This document shows, piece by piece, positions 14,047-22,433 of a DNA stretch of 26,593 nt. The stretch is from a virus. The stretch covers positions 1-26,593 of the IMG/VR virus record IMGVR_UViG_3300027743_000078; one strand, written 5' to 3'. The translations under genes and the position numbers were made by a program. Below the pieces are notes generated by a model, which saw only the letters and a program-made list of their open reading frames with translations, did no database searches and had not been told where the DNA came from. Each line of letters opens with the position of its first letter. Within the stretch, counting starts at the first letter, position 1.

Positions 14047-14366
14047 GGGTCACCCTCGAGCGGCCGGGTACCGGCCGCCGTCAGTAGCAGGTAGTCCGAC
14101 CAGTCGGCTTCCTTGAAGATCTCGACCCACTCGGCGGTTTCTTCCGGCGACAGGCGCTTGCCGTCCTCGGTGCAGAGCACACCGGCCATCAGCGTGGCCT
14201 TGGTCGTGTCGTCGGTCGAGTTGGCGATCGCCGCCAGCGCATTGCCGTCGGTGACTTTCAACGGACGAACATAGACCTCGCCGACGCCGGGAATGGTGAC
14301 CGGGATCGCCTTGGACCGGGTCGCGTTCTTCTCGCGCCAACGGCGCTTGGCTTCCGCGTTGTCCAC
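14037..14366 (-). CDS. tail assembly chaperone G
   Basis: 109 residues from GTG 14366, three bases after the tail tube stop; no strong Shine-Dalgarno is visible, so coupling to the tube gene is likely. The protein is small and mostly helical, with IPVTIPGVGEVYVRPLKVTD near residue 20, then LSPEETAEWVEIFKEADWSD. It ends GDPGN at the slip site. Position between tail tube and tape measure plus the frameshift signal identify it as the G-type chaperone more firmly than its sequence alone. Most ribosomes would stop here; a minority would continue into T. Confidence 0.85.
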   Translation of the reverse strand: MDNAEAKRRWREKNATRSKAIPVTIPGVGEVYVRPLKVTDGNALAAIANSTDDTTKATLMAGVLCTEDGKRLSPEETAEWVEIFKEADWSDYLLLTAAGTRPLEGDPGN

Positions 14367-14369
14367 GGC

Positions 14370-15044
14370 TTACGGCGAGGTCGCTGGATCGAGCACGAAG
14401 ATCGGGCCGGTGAGTTTGATGACGGCGTTGCCCTTCCACACCGCCTGGCCGATGGCACCGTTGAAACTGGTGGTCTGCACGGTGCCTAGCATGATGATCA
14501 CGCCGCCGTCGTTGGGGAGCGTGATCTTGACCGCGACGTCGTCGCCGCTCTTTTCCGCCTCGCGCAGTTTGGTCTGCACTTCGGTGAGCGGCGCGAAGTT
14601 GAAGTCGAGCGTGAGCGTGCCGGCATCGGCCAGGCCTTGCTCGAATTCCTTTGCCGTCGAGCAAATGGTGCTGACCTCTTCCTGGTCAGCGCCCCCGCCG
14701 GCCTGCGCCGCGCCGGTGAGCTCGCACATTTCTGAAAACAAGACCTCGGCCAGCGTGCCGCCCGACGTATAGGCGGCGCCCATGCTGTTATCCTCGCCGG
14801 CCAGCTCGAAGTCGCCGACGCCCGGGTTGTCCACCGCGTACAGATTGCCGTTGAACTGCACCGCGCCGACCACGTCGTTGATGCGCACGACGTCGCCGAG
14901 CTCCGCGTCGTGTCCCGCGGCACTGACCACGGGCGGGTTGGCTTGCGTGATGCCGCTGATGGCGAGCGGCGGCGACGTGTCTTCTTCACCGATGCCCACC
15001 TGGATGGTGGAACCCATGAACTTGTAGCGCTGGCCCTGCGACAT
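14370..15044 (-). CDS. major tail tube protein
   Basis: 224 residues from ATG 15044, with AAAGGGA about six bases upstream. It starts MSQGQRYKFMGSTIQVGIGE and has an all-beta composition with alternating short strands (GDVVRINDVVGAVQFNGNLY, then TLTLDFNFAPLTEVQTKLRE, then GTVQTTSFNGAIGQAVWKG). The A-P-L-T-E-V...L pattern and the final strand pair are typical of lambda gpV/HK97-like tube proteins. Its location just before G/T and the tape measure agrees. A terminator-like hairpin 26-45 bases upstream separates it from the preceding gene, so its expression may be set independently. Confidence 0.85.
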   Translation of the reverse strand: MSQGQRYKFMGSTIQVGIGEEDTSPPLAISGITQANPPVVSAAGHDAELGDVVRINDVVGAVQFNGNLYAVDNPGVGDFELAGEDNSMGAAYTSGGTLAEVLFSEMCELTGAAQAGGGADQEEVSTICSTAKEFEQGLADAGTLTLDFNFAPLTEVQTKLREAEKSGDDVAVKITLPNDGGVIIMLGTVQTTSFNGAIGQAVWKGNAVIKLTGPIFVLDPATSP

Positions 15045-15057
15045 GATTTTCCCTTTC

Positions 15058-15089
15058 AGAAAAGCAAAAGGGCCGGCGGATGCCGGCCC
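15058..15089 (-). terminator. rho-independent terminator-like hairpin before the tail tube gene
   Basis: On the minus strand GGGCCGGC (15089-15082), loop ATCC and GCCGGCCC (15077-15070) form a perfect 8-bp stem followed by TTTTGCTTTT. It lies in the 83-base gap between the tail terminator gene and the tube gene, ending ~15-25 bases before the tube start codon. Confidence 0.8.
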
Positions 15090-15127
15090 TCGTCGTCAAT
15101 CAACTGCCCGTCTTGCGGTTACGCTTG

Positions 15128-15505
15128 TTACGTCGTCGCGCTACTCGGCGCGAACGTGTAGAACAGGATGGCGCGATAGGTGCGCGTTTCCTCGTCATAA
15201 GTCAGGATCGGTGCCTCGTCGCGCGTGCACGGCGGATCGAGTCCCTGCATGGCGACCATCACGCCGGTGAGCAACGTGCCGCGCTCGGCGTGCGTGGTCG
15301 CCGCGATGTCAATCTGCACGCGCGCGTCGTCGGTGCTGCCGTCGTCGCTGCCGCACAGGTCAGGATGCGAAGTGCCGCCGACGAAGGTGTAGCGGCCGGA
15401 TGGAAACTGCGGCAGGCCGCCATCCTTTTGCATGAACGTGGACGGGTAGAAGCGTCCGCCGAAGATCGCCTTGCACGCCGCGCGCACCACGGTATCGATG
15501 CTCAC
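15128..15505 (-). CDS. tail terminator/completion protein (DUF3168-like)
   Basis: 125 residues from GTG 15505, overlapping the previous stop as GTGA. It begins SIDTVVRAACKAIFGGRFYP, has a central ARVQIDIAATTHAERGTLLTG segment matching the strand-helix core of tail terminators (a V-Q-I-D-x-A pattern), and ends RTYRAILFYTFAPS. Position between the gp10-like protein and the tail tube gene is exactly that of lambda gpU/HK97 gp10-type neighbours. Family role: caps the finished tail tube at the head end. Sequence similarity is moderate, so order supports the call. Confidence 0.75.
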   Translation of the reverse strand: MSIDTVVRAACKAIFGGRFYPSTFMQKDGGLPQFPSGRYTFVGGTSHPDLCGSDDGSTDDARVQIDIAATTHAERGTLLTGVMVAMQGLDPPCTRDEAPILTYDEETRTYRAILFYTFAPSSATT

Positions 15506-15942
15506 GTGAATAGCCGTTTGCGCAGGCGCTCGACCATGGCCTCGATCGCTTCTTGCTGGCCGCCTTCCAGGGCCGGCCCGAGGAACGGTTCGGCGTCCAT
15601 CTTGATGCTGCCGAACTCGACGATATTCGCGTAGGGCGCTTCGGACTGCTTCACCTTCTTGCCCTTGCGCTTGACCATCCGGCCGCGCCCGCGGACGGTG
15701 ACCATGTGCTCCGACGTGAGATCCGTTTCGCCCTTCGGCACCTTCTTGACGATGACCGACTCGAGCAGGCTGCGGCTTTGGACCGACGGATTGCCGAGGA
15801 TCTTCGCCTTCGCGCGTTTCTTGATGACGGTGGCCGCCGCACTGGTGGCCGAGCGCGCCGCGCCGAGCGCCTTCTTCTCGCCGAGCGTGCGCATCTTCTC
15901 GCCGAGCTCGCGCAGGCCCTTGACTTCGAAAGTGACGGCCAC
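15502..15942 (-). CDS. HK97-gp10-family head-tail/tail completion protein
   Basis: 146 residues from GTG 15942, two bases after the upstream stop. FEVKGLRELGEKMRTLGEKK at the start, a helix of alanines and ARSATSAAATVIKKRAKAKI, then APYANIVEFGSIKMDAEPFLG and PALEGGQQEAIEAM are the standard features of the HK97 gp10 family (the Y...EFG...A.PFL.PAL core is clear). Family role: tail completion or head-tail connection. Long runs of Lys/Arg in the middle (MVKRKGKKVKQ) are an unusual basic loop. Confidence 0.88.
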   Translation of the reverse strand: MAVTFEVKGLRELGEKMRTLGEKKALGAARSATSAAATVIKKRAKAKILGNPSVQSRSLLESVIVKKVPKGETDLTSEHMVTVRGRGRMVKRKGKKVKQSEAPYANIVEFGSIKMDAEPFLGPALEGGQQEAIEAMVERLRKRLFT

Positions 15943-15944
15943 GG

Positions 15945-16292
15945 CTAACCCGCGTTCAGTCCCGAGCTGCAGCGGAACTGCAGTTCCCGATGTGCGGTGT
16001 CGACGTCGATCGCCGCTTCGATGTTGTAGTAGGTGTCGGTCTGCGGAAAGTAGGCGCGATCCTTCGCTCGCACCGTCGCCATCAGGCTCGAGTAGCGCGT
16101 CGATATGAGCGTGTCGGCGGTGGATTCCACGCCGTCGGCAATGAATGCCTCGCGCCCGCGCAGAGGCTCCACCCGCGACCAGGCCACCTGCAGCGGTTCC
16201 CAGGCGCGCATCGGCTCGCCGGTGTCGTCGTCGATGGTGTCGACCGCGCGATCGAAGCGCACGCGGTGCTTGTAGTCGCCGGCGCCGTTCAT
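15945..16292 (-). CDS. head-tail joining protein (phage_H_T_join, SPP1 gp16-like)
   Basis: 115 residues from ATG 16292, overlapping the upstream stop as ATGA. GDYKHRVRFDRAVDTIDDDTG followed by WEPLQVAWSRVEPLRGREAF is the characteristic start of this family, and RYSSLMATVRAKDRAYF with the closing ELQFRCSSGL fits the last strands. Family role: a ring between connector and tail that blocks DNA leakage. The longer open frame extending to 16532 lies antisense-like over the connector gene in another frame and is not coding. Confidence 0.85.
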   Translation of the reverse strand: MNGAGDYKHRVRFDRAVDTIDDDTGEPMRAWEPLQVAWSRVEPLRGREAFIADGVESTADTLISTRYSSLMATVRAKDRAYFPQTDTYYNIEAAIDVDTAHRELQFRCSSGLNAG

Positions 16293-17113
16293 GCCATGCC
16301 CAGGTCTTCGCGCGGCAGTTTCGCCAAAAGCGACGCGACGCCGAGCGGAATCTCGGCCAGCTTGTCGGTGTCGGTGCCTGCGCGCTGGTCGTACAGGTGG
16401 CACAGCATGAGCAGCATCGCCGCCCGCGCGCGCGCCGGCAGCGGCAGGAACTGCGGCGAGTCGCCCGGCAGGCTGTGGCCGGTGACGTAGCGCACGCGCA
16501 CCGAGCCGATCGAATTGCGCGCGCTCGGCCACGACGTCGCGCCGTAGGCCAGCGTCAGCCGCGCATAAGGCCCGGTGGTGTCGAGTTGGTATGTCGCCGG
16601 GTCGACCGTCACCTCGAGCGCCGCAGCGGCGGCGGCTTCGCCGGCGGCTTCGGCCAGTTCAAGGTCGCCGCTGCTAATGAATTCGGCCTCATAGGCCGCG
16701 ATATAGGCCGCGTCCGCTGCGGCCTGGTCGAGATAAATCACGCTCTCCACCGACTGCACCGGACCCAGCGGCAGATACAACGCCGGGCCGGCAGGCGCGC
16801 GCACCTGCACCGATGGAAATCCATTGCTCACGAGCTCGAGCGTGCGCGGCGCGAACGAGCGCCCGCATTCGGCTTCGCAGTACTCGCGCGCCGCCGGAAT
16901 GCCGACGGTCTGCAGCCAGTCGTCGTCGTCGCTCGCCGGCGGTGAGCCGAAGGCGTCGATGCGGCAATGGGTCCACGCTGTTTCCAGATCGATCGGCTCG
17001 TCGGCCACCGGCACCACTTCGGCCACGCTGTACTGGTAGAGCAGCGCCGCCTGCCGGCGCCGGACATCGGCCAGGAACAACGTCGAATTGCCCACGTCGT
17101 CGTAGAAGATCAT
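16289..17113 (-). CDS. gp6/phiE125-gp8-like head-tail connector (adaptor)
   Basis: 274 residues from ATG 17113 with GGAGG four bases upstream; overlaps the upstream stop as ATGA. After a non-conserved N-terminus, DEPIDLETAWTHCRIDAFG starts the connector core, followed by AAREYCEAECGRSFAPRTLEL and LPLGPVQSVESVIYLD, a pattern typical of the phiE125 gp8 family. RVRYVTGHSLPGDSPQFLPL and RAAMLLMLCHLYDQR near the end are the final helix and strand. An alanine/glutamate-rich segment at ~165-195 (AAYIAAYEAEF, GEAAAAAALEV) is an insertion not usual in the short gp6 forms. Family role: adaptor ring under the portal. Confidence 0.85.
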   Translation of the reverse strand: MIFYDDVGNSTLFLADVRRRQAALLYQYSVAEVVPVADEPIDLETAWTHCRIDAFGSPPASDDDDWLQTVGIPAAREYCEAECGRSFAPRTLELVSNGFPSVQVRAPAGPALYLPLGPVQSVESVIYLDQAAADAAYIAAYEAEFISSGDLELAEAAGEAAAAAALEVTVDPATYQLDTTGPYARLTLAYGATSWPSARNSIGSVRVRYVTGHSLPGDSPQFLPLPARARAAMLLMLCHLYDQRAGTDTDKLAEIPLGVASLLAKLPREDLGMA

Positions 17114-17724
17114 GCCGCCGCCTCCAGGTCGTCGCGCAGGAACGGAAAGCAGCGCAAGGCCGACCCCGGCGTGCAGTTGATGACCTCGACGCCGGCCGGC
17201 AGGTGCTGCGCCATGTGCGCGATGGCGCGCGTGCAGCGCGCGAGGAACGACTGCGACGGGTTGCCGCACGGCCGCGCGTGCGGCGGGTGCCAGTGGCCGC
17301 CGTGCATGTCGAAGCCGAACAGCAGGACGCGCGCAGCACCGGCGTGAACCGCGATCTGGATCGCCTGGCCGCCGGAATTGCCGAGCGTGCGCAGGCACCC
17401 GGGATCGCGATCGAAGCCTTCCGCGCCGCTGTTGCGCAGCACGAGCGACGGGAATGGCAGATCAGGCAGCGTGCCGCGCGTGGGCTCGATGCTCACCCGC
17501 AGTCCGGGGCCCACGTGCGCGTCAGGATGCGCGAGCCACCAGCGGCGGTCGGCGGCGTAGACAATCTCGGCATCACGCGCGAGCTGCCAGGTGGTGTTGA
17601 TGGCGATGCGCGGCAGATGGCGCACGCCGTCGGCGACTGCCTGCGACATCGACGGGCCCGACGCCAGAATGGCGACCGTCTGCCCCGCCCACATGCGCGG
17701 CACGATCCAGTAACGTGCGGTCAT
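17110..17724 (-). CDS. Rossmann-like phage protein (DUF115/sialyltransferase-like fold)
   Basis: 204 residues from ATG 17724, overlapping the previous stop as ATGA. TVAILASGPSMSQAVADGV resembles the GxGPS loop of DUF115/MAF and GT-42 sialyltransferase-like proteins; INTTWQLARDAEIVYAADRRWW follows, and the second half has GNSGGQAIQIAVHAGAARVL and LLFGFDMHGGHW, where the G-F-D-M signature is common in these phage proteins. Family knowledge: homologues are often labelled only as phage morphogenesis-like proteins; GT-42 enzymes transfer sialic acid. A sugar-transfer role is an inference. It lies straight after three collagen-like genes, which may be its substrates. Confidence 0.65.
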   Translation of the reverse strand: MTARYWIVPRMWAGQTVAILASGPSMSQAVADGVRHLPRIAINTTWQLARDAEIVYAADRRWWLAHPDAHVGPGLRVSIEPTRGTLPDLPFPSLVLRNSGAEGFDRDPGCLRTLGNSGGQAIQIAVHAGAARVLLFGFDMHGGHWHPPHARPCGNPSQSFLARCTRAIAHMAQHLPAGVEVINCTPGSALRCFPFLRDDLEAAA

Positions 17725-18287
17725 ACGTTCTCGCGTTGCGGTACGGCGTCCGCGCCCTTCTTGACCGCGAGCTGCCAGTCGCGCGACGCGCCGCCGGGTG
17801 CCGCCTTGGTATCGCGCAGCGCGATCCACAGCGACCCGCCCCAGGTGTAGCACTCACCGGCACTCGCGCCGCTGGCCTTGCCCGACGCCCAGGTGCCGGC
17901 GTAGCGCGGCACTGGGAACGGCAACGCGAACTCCTTGACCACCGCGCCGCGGGTGAAGCGCAGCACCACCGTGCGGCCGTCGTCGCCGAGCTCGGCGGCC
18001 ATGTCGTCGAAGCCGACGCCATCTTCGCCGGCCGGCCCGGGGACGCCATCCTTGCCGTCGCGGCCATCCTTGCCGTCGCGGCCGTCGCGGCCCGATTGCC
18101 CATCCTGCCCGTTGTGGCCGATGCCATCGGAGCCGCGCTCGCCCGGCGCGCCATCCTTGCCGTCGGCGCCGCGCTCGCCGGGTGCCCCGGCCACCGGCGG
18201 CGGCAGTGCCTTGAGGCGCGCGTCGATGCGCGCGTCAACGGCGCGAAAGATCGTGTCGGCCAGCGCGTCGATTTCCGTTTGTGTCAT
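17721..18287 (-). CDS. collagen-like protein with C-terminal binding domain
   Basis: 188 residues from ATG 18287, overlapping the previous stop as ATGA. A ~30-residue helical head ([20 protein letters not shown]) leads into Gly-X-Y repeats at ~35-90 ([19 protein letters not shown], then [16 protein letters not shown]), rich in Asp/Lys/Arg that form salt bridges in collagen triple helices. The C-terminal ~85 residues ([39 protein letters not shown]) resemble a small trp-rich carbohydrate-binding type module found at the ends of phage and bacterial collagen fibres. It is likely a trimeric fibre. Third of three consecutive collagen-like genes. Confidence 0.8.
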   Translation of the reverse strand: MTQTEIDALADTIFRAVDARIDARLKALPPPVAGAPGERGADGKDGAPGERGSDGIGHNGQDGQSGRDGRDGKDGRDGKDGVPGPAGEDGVGFDDMAAELGDDGRTVVLRFTRGAVVKEFALPFPVPRYAGTWASGKASGASAGECYTWGGSLWIALRDTKAAPGGASRDWQLAVKKGADAVPQRENV

Positions 18288-20389
18288 GGGGTCGTCCCAA
18301 GTTGTGCTTCGAGCGTCTTCACGCGCGCCGACAATTCCTGAATCGCCTTGATCATCGGCGCGATGAACTCGTCGTAGCGCAGACTTACCGTGCCGTCGGG
18401 ATCGACGCCTTGATCATCGGGAAGCAGCGTCGGGTCGCCTCCGCGCACGAAGCCGCCGAAATCGACCACGCCGGACGCCTTGACCGCGTCGCTCACTTCC
18501 TGCGCGATCAGGCCGAAGTGCTGACGCACGCCGGGCAGCGGCGTGACCCGGTCCTCATACACCGGGCGCGTGGTCGCGGGCACCAGCACGTTGTCGATGG
18601 TGTAGTACGCCGGGACTACCTCTTCACCAACAACGACCCGTTCCTGCTTGTTGATGCCTTCGATCCACTTGTACGAAACCGGGCGCAGGGTTTCGATGAA
18701 GTCGAGTCCGAGCGGACTATCAACGATGTCCTTTTTGAGCCGCGCGTCGGAGGTCTGGATGGTGCCGTTCGCCGCCCAAACCGCCGTCCACCGATGCCCG
18801 CTGTCTCCGCAGGACAACGTATTGTCAAACCACATGAGCAGCGCCGTCTCGGCCTGCAAGTACATGTCGTGCCATGCGGTAGCGCTCAGGATTCCGTATT
18901 GAGGATAGCCACTGTCATGGGTGAGAATAAATCGGCGGTCGGTATACACCTGCACGTCGAGCGGCGCGCCAGGGCCCGCCGTCGAGTTGACGCCCAGATA
19001 TCCATCGACCACGAGCGTATTCGACAGCAGGAAATTCGCGCTGTTGAACGTCAGATAGTGCGTGTTGCTGTTGCCCAGCTGCATCGCGCCGACATCGTTG
19101 TTCCTGTGGGCAAAGACGTCGCGACAAGTAACAGACCCACCGGGGTATGCCGCCGACGTGGTAAGCGAGCCAACGGTTGCCACGCCCGCGACCGTGAGCG
19201 CGTCGGTGGCCTTGTCGTAGGTCAGGCCAGCATCACCGCCGAACGCGCCGCCGTCGTTGAACTGCACCTGCGTGTCCGAGCCAGCGGCCACGCCGGAACC
19301 TGTCGCACCCGTAGCGCCTGTTGCCCCTGTAGCGCCGGTCGCACCCGTCGGTCCCGGCACCGTCGAAGCCGCGCCAGTAGTACCCGTCGCTCCAGTCGCG
19401 CCCGTGGGGCCGGTTGGACCCGCCGCGCCCACGGCACCCGGCGTGCCGGGTGTTCCGGTCGTGCCGGTCGCGCCAGTAGCGCCTGTTGCACCCGTCGGGC
19501 CGGCTACCGTTGACGCAGCACCCGTCGCACCCGTGGGTCCGGTTGCACCCGTCGCCCCAGCTACACCGACACCCGTTGCCCCCGTAGGCCCGGTCGGGCC
19601 CGCTACGGTCGAGGTCGCCCCCGTTGCGCCCGTTGCGCCGGTGGCGCCGGTCGGGCCGGTGGGACCGGCCACCACCGAGCCAGCGCCCGTTGCGCCTGTC
19701 GCACCAGTAGCGCCAGTCGCACCTGATGCACCCGTCGCACCCGTCGGGCCAGCCACCAGCGAATTAGCGCCCGTGGCACCCGTCGGTCCCGTGGGTCCGA
19801 TCGCACCCGCTTCCCCTGTTTCCCCAGTCGGGCCCGTGGCCCCTGTTGCTCCGGTGGCGCCGCCGCCCGGCCCGGTGGCGCCGGTCGGTCCCGGCTCGCC
19901 TTGCAATCCCTGCGGCCCTTCCGGCCCGATCTCGCCCTGCGGCCCTGCGGGCCCTGTGGGGCCCGTGGCGCCGTTGCCGGTGCCGCTACTACCTCCGCCG
20001 AGGATTACCGCGCCTGGCTGGCCGCCAGGCCCCCGCAAATCGACGTATTGGCCCCACTCACCGCTCGGCCGCTCGAAGCGCAGCCGGGTGCCGCTCCACT
20101 CGTGCTTCGGCTTGTCGCCCTTCTCGCCTTCCGGCCCCTGCGGGCCCGGCGGCCCCATCGGTCCCGGCGGGCCGTCCTGGCCGTTGAAGCCATCGAGGCC
20201 AGGCGCGCCATCCTTGCCGTGCAGGCCGTCGACACCGGGCCGGCCGTCCTTGCCGTGCAACCCATCGCGGCCGGGTGATCCCGGCGCGCCATCCTTGCCA
20301 TCAATGCCGTGCCGCCCATGCCGCCCATGTCGCGACGGATTGCCCTTGAGCACCGCCACGTCGGCGGCGATTTGGTCAAGCGTTGGCAT
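18284..20389 (-). CDS. large collagen-like fibre with S74 intramolecular chaperone
   Basis: 701 residues from ATG 20389. A short helical head ([16 protein letters not shown]) precedes charged Gly-X-Y repeats, a spacer with [21 protein letters not shown] at ~95-117, and a long Thr-rich Gly-X-Y tract ([10 protein letters not shown] type) to ~370. [20 protein letters not shown] then starts a beta-type receptor or linker domain. Residues 546-701 are a peptidase S74 chaperone: [10 protein letters not shown] holds the catalytic serine (547), [11 protein letters not shown] follows, and [20 protein letters not shown] is the terminal coiled coil. Family knowledge: S74 domains trimerise the fibre and then cleave themselves off. 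The gene lies in the head module, an odd place for a tail fibre. Confidence 0.88.
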   Translation of the reverse strand: MPTLDQIAADVAVLKGNPSRHGRHGRHGIDGKDGAPGSPGRDGLHGKDGRPGVDGLHGKDGAPGLDGFNGQDGPPGPMGPPGPQGPEGEKGDKPKHEWSGTRLRFERPSGEWGQYVDLRGPGGQPGAVILGGGSSGTGNGATGPTGPAGPQGEIGPEGPQGLQGEPGPTGATGPGGGATGATGATGPTGETGEAGAIGPTGPTGATGANSLVAGPTGATGASGATGATGATGATGAGSVVAGPTGPTGATGATGATGATSTVAGPTGPTGATGVGVAGATGATGPTGATGAASTVAGPTGATGATGATGTTGTPGTPGAVGAAGPTGPTGATGATGTTGAASTVPGPTGATGATGATGATGATGSGVAAGSDTQVQFNDGGAFGGDAGLTYDKATDALTVAGVATVGSLTTSAAYPGGSVTCRDVFAHRNNDVGAMQLGNSNTHYLTFNSANFLLSNTLVVDGYLGVNSTAGPGAPLDVQVYTDRRFILTHDSGYPQYGILSATAWHDMYLQAETALLMWFDNTLSCGDSGHRWTAVWAANGTIQTSDARLKKDIVDSPLGLDFIETLRPVSYKWIEGINKQERVVVGEEVVPAYYTIDNVLVPATTRPVYEDRVTPLPGVRQHFGLIAQEVSDAVKASGVVDFGGFVRGGDPTLLPDDQGVDPDGTVSLRYDEFIAPMIKAIQELSARVKTLEAQLGTTP
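19290..19870 (-). repeat. degenerate tandem codon repeat encoding Thr-rich Gly-X-Y
   Basis: About 580 bases of 9-base units (Gly-Ala-Thr or Gly-Pro-Thr codons) with third-base variation, interrupted regularly by short breaks of the type STVAGPTG or NSLVAGPTG. The breaks recur roughly every 30-45 residues. Coding repeat within the large fibre; silent differences between units suggest old duplication kept by selection. Confidence 0.85.
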
Positions 20390-20687
20390 CGGCTCGCGCA
20401 AACCGCAACTCGATCGCCTTCACCACGCGGCCGAGCAGATCGTCGACCTCGCGCAAATCAGCGTCCTTGCCCGGCGGCCCGCTCATCCCGTCCTGGCCGT
20501 CGGCACCGTCACGACCCGGCGCACCGCTGACCCCAGGCTCACCTGGTGAGCCTGGCGGCCCCGCCGGAATGCGCGTGATCGACGCCTCGAGCTCGCTCAT
20601 CCGCACTTCGATCGGCGCCAGCTCGCGCGCCACGTAATCGCGCGTCGTCTTGACGATGTCGGCGGCGATCTCATTCATGCTTGGCAT
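20376..20687 (-). CDS. small collagen-like protein
   Basis: 103 residues from ATG 20687, with AAGGGG five bases upstream; ATG 20678, overlapping the portal stop as ATGA, is the alternative. The N-terminal helix ([20 protein letters not shown], then [12 protein letters not shown]) has heptad-like spacing and resembles the head of the next collagen gene ([12 protein letters not shown]). About ten Gly-X-Y triplets follow at ~43-75 ([29 protein letters not shown]), then a helical end ([19 protein letters not shown]). Probably a short trimeric stalk or an anchor partner for the large fibre. First of three collagen-like genes; overlaps its neighbours by 13-14 bases. Confidence 0.8.
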   Translation of the reverse strand: MPSMNEIAADIVKTTRDYVARELAPIEVRMSELEASITRIPAGPPGSPGEPGVSGAPGRDGADGQDGMSGPPGKDADLREVDDLLGRVVKAIELRFARADANA

Positions 20688-22087
20688 GCAAACCCCTTCG
20701 TGATCTCGGCATGCAGTTCGAGCAGCATCGCCTTGGCCGCCGCTTCGCCTTCGGCGTTCGGCTCATTGGCCGCCGGTGCCGGATTCGCTGGCGCCGCCGG
20801 CGTGGCCTTGCCGAACGGGTCTTCCTTCGCGTCGCGCTTGGCGAGCGCTTCCAGCGAGTAGTTCTGCTGCTGCGCCATCGGCGACTTGCCGGCGCCATTG
20901 GCCACCGGCGGCAGGTCGAACTTCTGCCGCGCCTCGTCTGGCGCATAGATGGCGCGCTCGACCCCCTTGGCCACCACGTCCATTTGCGTCGCCGTGTCCA
21001 TGCGCAACAGGTCGTCGAGGTTGAATCGCGTTTGATAGCCGGCGTCGGTCAGGCCCAGGCCGTCGTCGAGCCCGCACTCGACATCCTGAATTTGCACCTG
21101 CAGGCAGTCGTTGTAGTAGATCTGCTCGAGGATCTGCGCGTTCTGCATGGCCGGCATCTCGCCGACGTGCACCTTGTACGGCGGCACGTGGTAGGTCGCG
21201 CACACCATCTTCGCCGACAGGCCCAACTGCTCGACCAGTTGCGAATCGACCGCGTTCTCGGCGATGACCTTGTAGTCGAGCCCGTTGCCGAGCACCGCCG
21301 TGCGACCGCGATTGCCGCCGGCGATGGCCGACTCGAAACGATCCTTGTATTGCTGCGCCAGCTCCTGCGTGATCGGTTTCGGCGTCACCAGCAGGCCGCC
21401 CGGCTTGCTCTGGTTGCGGAAGAACGTCGCCGCGTTGCGCTGGATCTCGAGGCCGTGCGCGGCCGCGAGCGAGGACGCGAACAACGGCGACAAGCCCACC
21501 AGCGGATGGAACAGGCACCACATGCGATCGTGGATGATCTCGCTCGCCGGCACCACGACGTCACCCTCCTCCGGCACGCCGGTCAGGTCGTCGGCGCCCA
21601 GCCGGTAATACACCGCGCCCGACGGCGCGATCAGCGTTTGCGTGGTCCACGGGTTTTGCACGGTGAGCGCCGTGACCACGTTGCGGTTGTCGCGGTGCTT
21701 CAACACGAACGTGTTGCCGTGCGACAGCTTCGACAGCATCCAGTAGCGCATGAACTGCGGCCAGATCTGGAACTCGTTCGGCTTGCGCAGCACCGGCGAG
21801 AACGCCGGCGACGTGATCTCCTCGAATACGCGGCTCTGCTTGCCGACCTCGCCCAGCATCACGCCCATCTTGCCCATGTCGCCGGCGATCAGCGTCTGGC
21901 AGGCGAACACCGCCCAGTTGGTCGGCGCCGTCCACGGGTCACACTCGCTGTCGCACTGGAACGCTTGCGGATGATGCGAGCCGCCGCTGTCCCACACCGT
22001 CGCCCACTGCCGCGCGTCGGCGACCGCTGACAGGTTGCGCGGCGACCGTTCCTTGCGCACCACGAGCTCGAAGCCGAAGAGGTTCAT
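20675..22087 (-). CDS. HK97-family portal protein
   Basis: 470 residues from ATG 22087, overlapping the upstream stop as ATGA; a longer GTG start at 22108 is less likely. The sequence follows the HK97 gp3 pattern: NWAVFACQTLIAGDMGKM, MLSKLSHGNTFVLKHRDNR, EIIHDRMWCLFHPLVGLSPL, GLEIQRNAATFFRNQSKPGG, LSAKMVCATYHVPPYKVHVG and NAQILEQIYYNDCLQVQI. The last ~60 residues are Ala/Pro/Asn-rich and probably disordered. Family role: 12-mer through which DNA enters and leaves the capsid and on which terminase docks. Here it lies downstream of the capsid gene instead of between terminase and protease. Confidence 0.95.
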   Translation of the reverse strand: MNLFGFELVVRKERSPRNLSAVADARQWATVWDSGGSHHPQAFQCDSECDPWTAPTNWAVFACQTLIAGDMGKMGVMLGEVGKQSRVFEEITSPAFSPVLRKPNEFQIWPQFMRYWMLSKLSHGNTFVLKHRDNRNVVTALTVQNPWTTQTLIAPSGAVYYRLGADDLTGVPEEGDVVVPASEIIHDRMWCLFHPLVGLSPLFASSLAAAHGLEIQRNAATFFRNQSKPGGLLVTPKPITQELAQQYKDRFESAIAGGNRGRTAVLGNGLDYKVIAENAVDSQLVEQLGLSAKMVCATYHVPPYKVHVGEMPAMQNAQILEQIYYNDCLQVQIQDVECGLDDGLGLTDAGYQTRFNLDDLLRMDTATQMDVVAKGVERAIYAPDEARQKFDLPPVANGAGKSPMAQQQNYSLEALAKRDAKEDPFGKATPAAPANPAPAANEPNAEGEAAAKAMLLELHAEITKGFACQA

Positions 22088-22422
22088 TCGGCGGTCGGCT
22101 TGTGCCACGGCGGCGTCACCGGCGTGGGCTTGGTGTCGGGTGCCACGACCGGCGTGACCGGCACTGGCGTCGGCGTGACTGCCGGCGTCGCCTGCGGTGC
22201 CTTGGTCGCGGCCGGCGCCATGTCGCGCCGCTTGTACTCGCGTTTCGGCGTCAGCAGCGCCGCGCGCGGCGCCTCGACGCCGAAACTGCGCTGCCCTTCC
22301 GGCGGCGCCTCGGCGATGTAACCCAGCGCCACCAGCGCGCGCGCGGCGGCGCCCGGCACGCGGATCGGCTCACCCGCCCGCGTGCGGCCGATGCGCCGCT
22401 TCGCGATCCATTGCTTGGTCAT
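22084..22422 (-). CDS. small hypothetical head protein with Pro/Thr-rich tail
   Basis: 112 residues from ATG 22422, with GGAG seven bases upstream and a terminator-like hairpin just before that. The first ~65 residues are basic (TKQWIAKRRIGRTRAGEPIR, then AAARALVALGYIAEAPP), then a low-complexity tail of Pro, Thr, Ala and Val (PQATPAVTPTPVPVTPVV, then TKPTPVTPPWHKPTAE). I do not recognise a family. Its position between capsid and portal suggests a structural or connector protein; the tail looks like an extended, mucin-like stalk. Coupled to the portal gene by ATGA. Confidence 0.75.
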   Translation of the reverse strand: MTKQWIAKRRIGRTRAGEPIRVPGAAARALVALGYIAEAPPEGQRSFGVEAPRAALLTPKREYKRRDMAPAATKAPQATPAVTPTPVPVTPVVAPDTKPTPVTPPWHKPTAE

Positions 22423-22433
22423 GTCGGAGCTCC

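Noticed and set aside
19290-19870. CRISPR-like array
   Set aside because: The repeats are 9-base coding units of Gly-X-Y without unique spacers; they are in frame within a fibre gene.
19257-20549. 430-codon + strand frame of Pro-Val-Ala repeats
   Set aside because: It is the reverse complement of the collagen Gly-X-Thr repeats; the regular look is inherited from the true coding strand.
20681-22030. 449-codon + strand frame opposite the portal gene
   Set aside because: Arg/Leu/His-rich shadow without any recognisable motif, fully antisense to the portal.
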